From positions 5,456,001 to 5,520,000 of the forward strand of contig JARUPY010000085.1 in NCBI GenBank assembly GCA_029817715.1: a DNA stretch of 64,000 bases. The letters run 5' to 3'. This stretch comes from Melastoma dodecandrum (taxonomy: Eukaryota > Streptophyta > Magnoliopsida > Myrtales > Melastomataceae). The position numbers and the translations under genes are program-made. Each line of letters begins with the position of its first letter. Within the stretch, counting starts at the first letter, position 1. Below, piece after piece: positions 57,506 to 64,000 of this stretch. The notes beneath the pieces were generated by a model that saw nothing but the letters and a program-made list of their open reading frames with translations, was not told where the DNA came from and ran no database searches.

Positions 57506-60500
57506 TCATATCCTCACCTCCAATGAGTGTTCAAGGTCGCCGATACGGAGCACGTGAGGCCCCAATGCGATCTTGCGGCTGCCGAATTCGTCCACTATGC
57601 TAAGGTTTTCGCATACGTCCACAGGGAACCTCATCGAGGTCTCGCTTGATGGATCCAGGAAGACCTTCTCGAATGCCAACAGATTCTTCTGCGGGGAGTT
57701 GTGAACTGCTGGAGGGCTTGAGAAGAGGAACACTGTGTGGGCGCCGCTCATTCGCCCCGTGTTCCGGACCTTGAGATGGATGCTGAAGGCTAGATTGCTG
57801 CATATCTGGTTGTTGATGCTAATGGACTTGCATTGTGAGGATCGACATTCGTGGGTCTCCTCAAGAGGCACAGAGACTAGTGCTGGTGCTTCAACGAGCT
57901 GGTGGGAGAAGTCTGTGTAGCTAAGACCGTCTCCGAATTTGTACACAGTTTCTCCAGTGTAGAACCGATAGGTCCGCCCGGGGTAGCCCGTCTCGGGGTC
58001 CGGTCTCATGTTCATGTTCGTCATGGGGACTTTGTTTGCGAATGACTGTGGGTACCACGTCATTGGTAGCTTTCCACCTGCGTTGTTAACGAAAGAGGAA
58101 TGCTTCAGCAACGGCATACAATGACCTGATAATCGTGAAGAACCCTGCTTACTTGGATTATGCTGTCCGAAGATCACGTCTGCTATGGCAGCACCACCCT
58201 TCTCTCCAGGATAACCGACCCACAATATGCTCGTGACCTTGTCGTTACTCTTTGCGAACGAGATATCGAACCCTCCTCCGGACATAATAACTAGGATCAC
58301 TGGGCCCTTCGATACATTCGCCACCTCCGAGATGAGCAACGGCTGCTGCCCTGGTAATAGGAGGTCTACCCTATCCAATCCCTCTCGCTCAATGGATTGA
58401 TCTGCACCCACTACTAAAATGGTGGCGTCCGCCGAGGCTGCGGCCTTCTTGGCATCGTCTATCTGTGCCGTCTGGCAGGCAACGTTCGTGCAGCCAGGAA
58501 TGTAAATTGTCGGGACGGAAAGCGACAAGCCTTGCAATGGCGTCACGTAACCACATGGAGTTCCTGCACAACATCAGGACATTTAAACATTAGGATCAAA
58601 CCTACTGATTGGTACTGCGATCAAGTGTAAAAGTGACCTTCATAGTTGCCGATCATGGTCTTTGTGACATTGGCATTGGGACCGATTACAGCCAATGACT
58701 TGATGGTGCTCGGAGACAGGGGAAGCGACCCGGCAGTATTCTTCAGGAGGACAATCCCTTGCCTCGCGGCCTCCCGTGCAAGCTCTTGGTTGGCTGGCGT
58801 GCAAACATCCGATGGACCGAGTTTCCCGTACAGCTGCTTCCTGGGGTCACCGTCAAAGAACCCGAGCCGCATCAATGTGGCGAAGTTGTTTGAGATCGCG
58901 TTGTCTATTGCCGACTCGTTCAGGAGCCCAGCCTTTACAGCCCCGCTGGTGTGTTGGCCGAGAAAGGTTCCACAGTCCAGATCCAATCCTATGTAGTTAA
59001 TCACGATTAACAGAGCTGTCGATGCTACGGACAAACATAAATGTTGGGTAGGGAGCTAAATACCTGATGAAATGGCGATGGCAGCTGCTTCTTCGGGTGT
59101 TTTCGTGTAGTGCTGTGAATTAAAAAACACCTCTACGGAATCGCAGTCGGAGACGATGTACCTGCACAGGAGTTCACCGTTCAAGGTGGCTAAAAGAACA
59201 TAACATTCTAGCAAATAAGAAACTTAATGGCCCGAATCAAAGGCTCACCCGTTCAATTTCCATTGCCCTCGGATAACCCCTTTCAGAAGGTCCGGATCAG
59301 CGCAAGTCGGCTTGCCATTGACCTGGTTGTAAGAACACATGACGCTAGCGACATTCCCATCAAGAACACAGCTCTCGAAGGGTGGCTGAAATGTATCATC
59401 CATATCCTGCTGCGTCACCTGATAAAACATCACGACACACATTTGAAACCAGACGATCGAGGAAACGACAGGGATTCGATAAATCATTCCTATGGATTCT
59501 ATTAGCGAGTCGTACGATGGCGTTGAAGTGGTAACGATCGACGCCTTTCCAGTTATCGATGTCGTAAGCGGTGTAGTGCTTGCAGCAAGCCGCGACCTTG
59601 AGCTTGTCCGGGCTGCCATCGTCACTCGCCTGGAGTCCCCTGACATAACCGGACCCATACTTGCCCGAGAGGGTGGGGTCTTCTCCAGGGGTCTCCTGGC
59701 CTCTTCCCCACCGCGGGTCGCGGAATATGTTAACATTGGGAGACCAGAACGTCAGTCCGGCCAGCCCGACGTTGTGCATCGCCCGAGCCTCGGTCGAAAC
59801 AGCCTTAAATGAAGATAAACTCGTAACGTTATTATCACGATTGAGCTTAACAAAACCAATTACACAAGATGTAGACATCCCAATCGCCAACTAACGCAAT
59901 AATTCCCTCCCCAAATAACCCAATTCCTTACATCACCCGAAATCTTCGACTCTTAACTATAATGCAAATATTTATGGACCGACAACCGCGTTGGGTGAAA
60001 AGCATCATAAACTTATGTCTGTTCAAATATTACATATTAGGACGTGAGTAGCTTTGATTAGCTTGTCCAAAGTGGTTCAATGAAAAACTATAATTACTTT
60101 TGAAGCCCCTAAGGCTTGGTTATTACGCCCCAATCAATGTAAGGAAAATCACATCTTCAAGGATTTCTGGAACTTTATTTTTTGTTAAGAAAAGTTCAGT
60201 CTAATTGAATTCCGGTGGGATTAAGTTTCAAAAAATGACGTTATGCATCGCCGGGATTACCTTCCCAATCGTCTCGAACAGGGTAGTGTTGAAGGACGCG
60301 GCCGTGAGGATGACCTGCGGGAAGCTCGTGGCTCCGGGGACCAATGGCGAGAACCGCGTCCCCGGCCCGACATACGACACCCCATGCAAGGCCTCCGACC
60401 ACCACTCGTAATGCGGGATCCCGAGCCGGGTGACGTTACCAGCCCCGTTCACGAGGAATGTGATCTTCTCGTCAAGGGAGAGCCGGCCGACGAGGTCGGC

Positions 60501-60686
60501 GACCCTGTCAGGGACGGCCCTCGACGGGTCGCAGAACGGGAGGCCCTTAAGGCTTGGATCGGTGTCGACGTCGCAGGCGAAGACGGGATCCCTGGATTGG
60601 GAAGAGGAAGGAGCCGGCCAAGACACGAGGAGGACAAGGAGGGTGAGGAGACAAGGGGAGAGGTTGTTGGTGCGTAATGTGCGCAT
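57506..60686 (-). CDS. Beta-D-xylosidase (glycoside hydrolase family 3), gene 2
   Basis: Seven exons on the minus strand: 60686-60261, 59803-59516, 59418-59249, 59161-59064, 58988-58638, 58563-58153 and 58077-57506. Each exon has the same length as in gene 1, giving 771 residues. The first intron is longer (about 457 bp versus 159 bp). The signal peptide ([11 protein letters not shown]), [23 protein letters not shown] and the C-terminal fibronectin-III-like part are all intact. Exon sequences are close to gene 1, and even 3' flanking sequence (around 57400 versus 51470) is related, so the duplication included the transcription unit. The role would be secreted xylan or arabinan side-chain trimming. 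One difference is [10 protein letters not shown] in place of [10 protein letters not shown]. Confidence 0.94.
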
Positions 60687-60756
60687 TGTGATTTAAAAAA
60701 AAAAATGTGAGGTGTGAGTGGGAAAGAGTGAGTTGCTGTGTCATTGCGTGATGCCT

Positions 60757-60776
60757 CGTCTCTCTCTCTCTCTCTT
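60757..60776. repeat. (TC)n microsatellite just downstream of the TATA box of beta-xylosidase gene 2
   Basis: A run of TC/CT dinucleotides (GA on the coding strand) directly after TATAAAAG. Gene 1 has only GAGAGAGG at this place. Confidence 0.85.
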
Positions 60777-60781
60777 TTATA
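60774..60781 (-). promoter_or_regulatory. TATA box of beta-xylosidase gene 2
   Basis: TATAAAAG on the minus strand, about 88 bp before the ATG, in a context conserved with gene 1. Confidence 0.72.
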
Positions 60782-63331
60782 GGCTGAATTTTCTCTAAAA
60801 AAAAAATCATCTTAATTTTTTTTTATGTAATTGATCTGGTTTAAATTTTGTTTATTTATTTATTTTGGATTGGGGTGACTTTCGGTTGTGTTCGTAAGTC
60901 CGTGAGTAGTGTGTATGATTGGGTTAAAAAAAAAAAATTGCACTTTCGAAAGAACATCATCTTGTTCTTTCACATGTCTTGGTTTGGAGGTGGGAATTTT
61001 CCTTAATTATGTTCTGGAAGATAGCTGTGGTTGGAGGTCACGAGCATGTCATTTCAGTTCTTTGTTTCAGTATATTAATATGAAATTATTAATTGCAAAA
61101 ATTGGAATTTTGATTGGTTTTGTTTCCATGGTTCTCTTTATCTAGCCTCGTAATAAACAAACAAATGATTAAGACGGACAGACTCTTTGTTTTTTTTTTT
61201 TTTTACCGTGGCGGACAGCTTGAGAAGGATAAAATCAGATATGAAAAGCCATGTGATTAATGGTAATTGTCTTCTGATCGGGCCTGCATTTTACTAATAT
61301 AAGATACGTCACGTCTTTATCACCACCGTCGCATTTGTGCATGCTTTTATAAAAAAAAATGTTAAAGCATATAAGAGATTAAATGTAACTTTGTAGATAC
61401 GAACACTATTTTCGGCCTTTCTTGAAACGATGTGGGAAGGCCTAACCTCGGCCGATGACACAGGATACGACAATCGAGGGTGACTCCCGATGTGCGACGT
61501 CGTATATTGGCATGGACTCGGGAATTTCTTTTAAAGCCCACTTAATGAAGGATTTCGCGAAAGATTGCCTAGATGTCAAATTAGGGTTCCACAAACAATA
61601 AAATTAGCTTAAGAAGAAGTCGATTCGTTAAAGTGATCATCATCCTTCTCCTTTCATCAGCGAGGGTTGATCAAGAGGTCCATGTCATCGGTGCCGTATA
61701 ATGAAATCAAGTCGGTAATGGGTTGAATATGGTAGGTAACATTATAATTATATATTGTTATGGGACCGCCTACCCTAATCCCTTCTTCCTATACATACAT
61801 ATGTTAGATTTTGCACGCACAAGCACTTACTATCCACCGATTTGAACGGTGGCTTTTCTACGAGTTAGAATGATGAGTAAACCAAATTAGTTTTACTTAG
61901 TCGAGTTGAGTTTGATATGAAATTCGGAGTTTTCTACGACTTAAAAAGACAAAAGGTCGAATAAGTAAAATATACATAGAATGAGACAAGATTCCACTTC
62001 AAGATGGTAATTGCCCGACGAAATAAAAATTTTAAAATTTGATGGACGGTCAGTGCTGTGGCCGACCTTCCCTCCCTTTCTTTTGCTCTTGGTATTTAAA
62101 TACATCCCTACTTTTTGTAAATACGGCAAGCATTGTTCCATGTCTTCCGGCCCGGGAGACTTACGTCCGCGATGCAGCTCATACTTGTGATCTCGATTTC
62201 TATAAAAAAAAGGGTTGCATATAAACACAAAAGTCCCACCTTAAATAGTTAAAGATAGTCCGACCTTATATATATAAACTTAAGCAGGCTACTCCCTTAC
62301 AATTAAAGTTTTAAAGAGGTGATATGCTAGGTTTGGCATATGGACCAGTCCGATATTCTAACATAGTATTAGAGTCCGGCCCGTTTACGGTGTAACCCAA
62401 AAAAGGGTGTGGACCTTTCAACCCAAAAAAACATATAGTTACTCCCTCTACAGAACCCAGCTAGGACAGACACTAGTTAACCTTACTAAATAAATTGGAT
62501 ATTAATTAGCAAGCCCGAATCACTATCAGTTTGTCCGGTGTCAAATGACCCAGCTTTTATCCCTCAAGTCCGTATTTAATTAATTAAACCGAATTGGACG
62601 ACATCTTTCAACTAAATAGTCATTTTCCCTTGAGTGCAATGCTAAGATTAAGGCATCGAAAAGATGTATTTCGAATAATACAATTTTTCTTTGGTTTTTT
62701 ATCTGTTGTGTAATTTTGGAGCATTCTCATCCAGAAAAACACTCCTTCCGGGGGCAATCTTAGAAAGGATATCATGTGGTTTATAAGTTCTTCTAAAAAA
62801 AAAAATGACCCCATGTAACGAAGGAAATGGAAAGAAGACAAACAATGGGGGCATTTCGAGACAAAGTGCAGTCCTCGCAGGATTTTTACGAGTTTTATCC
62901 TCATTCAATGGTCGTAACATGAGTGAATGATCGGCCGCCGACGTAACACGGGATGATGATCCTCACGTCCTTTCCAAGTTGCCCGAAGAAACCGTTGCTA
63001 TCGACAGGGGAAAGAGTTGGCCTGGGCTCGTGTGAGAGAAGATGACCCCCAGCATCATGTTCTAGATAATGATTTGGATTGTAGGCAATCTCTACCTATG
63101 ATATTCTCCAGCTATATCACCATGTTAGATAATTTGTAAGAGTTGATTAAAAAAAAGTTGAAAAGTTCATCGCAGGCTTGTCGATTTCTTCTCTTTTCCT
63201 TGCATTTCTTCTCTTTTCCGAAGAATTCCAACCTGAACAAACACTTATTACTTGTATCATCATCAGACACATACAGGACACGAGACTTTGTCGAAAACCG
63301 AATTACACTTCGCATATTTATTACTGGCGAA
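60782..63331. other. Intergenic region between beta-xylosidase gene 2 and P450 gene 3
   Basis: A/T-rich with several A or T runs (60785-60815, 60926-60939, 61187-61204). No gene, RNA or element boundaries could be supported. Confidence 0.6.
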
Positions 63332-64000
63332 TTAATTCACAACACTGTGGGGAAGCTCTGGTTTGGTATGCTTCCAGAACTTCACGCGCAGATCAGTTTT
63401 GAATCTGAGAAACAGGCTCCGGGAGGGTTCACCTCCTTTGATTTTCGTCCACCTGCAAACAGGCCGAGACATGCCGTTATTCCTTGGTAGGTGAGAGAGG
63501 TTCAATTGAAGATTGATGACTTCCGTTGGGGAAACGTCTTCGGGTGGTTATAATGTGATTTGATGAAGCTACGAAAAAGCCAAGAAAACTTGCCTGTAGT
63601 TCTTGACCATAACATGAAGGAACATGGCCAGCATAATTCTTGTGTAATCAGCTCCAACACATTGCCTTATCCCTCCGCCAAACGGTGTCAAGTTCTTCGA
63701 CGTTGTGTATGAATCGATATCCTGCTCGGAAAATTCATAACTTCCCATTAAACATACGGTGCTAGCCATAGAAACTGTTACAGTCAAATATTCCAACACT
63801 CTGTTTTTGAACCTTCCAGCGCCAAGGATTGAACTCCAACGGATTGATGTAAAGATCCGGGTTCATGTGCACCAGGGAAGTCACCAGTATGATCGTCCAC
63901 CCTGCCGGTACTGTCATCCCTATGATGACGTGACAAAATCCAGTTAGAGAGAATCAGTCGACCAAGGACATGCAGATGAAACAAAGGAAGAAACGGCAAC
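63332..64000 (-). CDS. Cytochrome P450, CYP87-like, gene 3 (3' end, cut by window edge)
   Basis: Three exons are visible on the minus strand, matching exons 7-9 of the other two genes: 63919-63813 (107 bp), 63721-63594 (128 bp) and 63452-63332 (121 bp, stop TAA 63334-63332). Exon 7 carries FNPWRWK; exon 8 carries the haem loop FGGGIRQCVGA. The last intron again has a GC donor (CAG|GCAAGT). The C-terminal exon is divergent after WTKIKG: the usual RSPVLGFKDGL-type segment is replaced by RSLFLRFKTDL, and the tail is shorter. Bases 63920-64000 are intron 6. The rest of the gene lies to the right of the window, so I cannot say whether it is intact. Confidence 0.85.

Noticed and set aside
1..64000. 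CRISPR arrays, bacterial operons or rRNA genes
   Set aside because: No regular short direct repeats with unique spacers and no rRNA-like sequence were seen. The window is plant nuclear DNA.

Overview
The window is nuclear DNA from a flowering plant, almost certainly a eudicot. It holds intron-containing genes with GT-AG splice sites, a chloroplast antenna-protein gene, P450 and beta-xylosidase gene families, and nested plant-type LTR retrotransposons. I cannot name the species from the sequence alone.

Region 1 (1-26131) is a tandem array of a giant Ty3/gypsy element of the Tat/Ogre type: partial copy A (1-8158), a shared LTR (8159-11169), complete internal copy B (11170-23089) and a second LTR (23090-26131). 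Lineage marks are a tRNA-Arg primer-binding site, an extra ORF before gag, a G-patch after the protease, two RNase H domains, and a 317-bp candidate intron between protease and reverse transcriptase. Both copies are damaged, but at different places. The long 3' noncoding region holds a series of small stem-loops sharing a loop motif around ACATGAGC. The array sits inside an F-box/kelch gene on the minus strand (26132-27211), whose 3' end is missing from the window.

Region 2 (about 27.9-31.25 kb) is a 5'-truncated, frameshifted chromovirus-type gypsy element on the minus strand. Region 3 (31.3-33.4 kb) is AT-rich DNA leading into an intact two-exon LHCB6 (CP24) gene with a G-box upstream.

Region 4 (33.9-43.0 kb) is the most unusual part. 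One open exon-like stretch of an unidentified host gene is split by two insertions. The first is a 1.83-kb non-autonomous copia-type element with target duplication ATTTG. The second is a 6.87-kb palindrome of two oppositely oriented Ogre-family LTRs, both with their U3 ends outward, flanked by the 5-bp duplication CCGTC. Removing each insertion plus one duplication leaves the host frame open.

Region 5 (43.2-45.6 kb) is an SC35-like serine/arginine-rich splicing factor gene of seven coding exons. Region 6 (48.4-64 kb) is a small cluster: two seven-exon GH3 beta-D-xylosidase genes in opposite orientation (identical exon lengths, 771 codons each), two tandem nine-exon CYP87-like P450 genes between them, and the 3' end of a third P450 on the minus strand at the window edge. 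All three P450s use a GC-AG intron at the same position.
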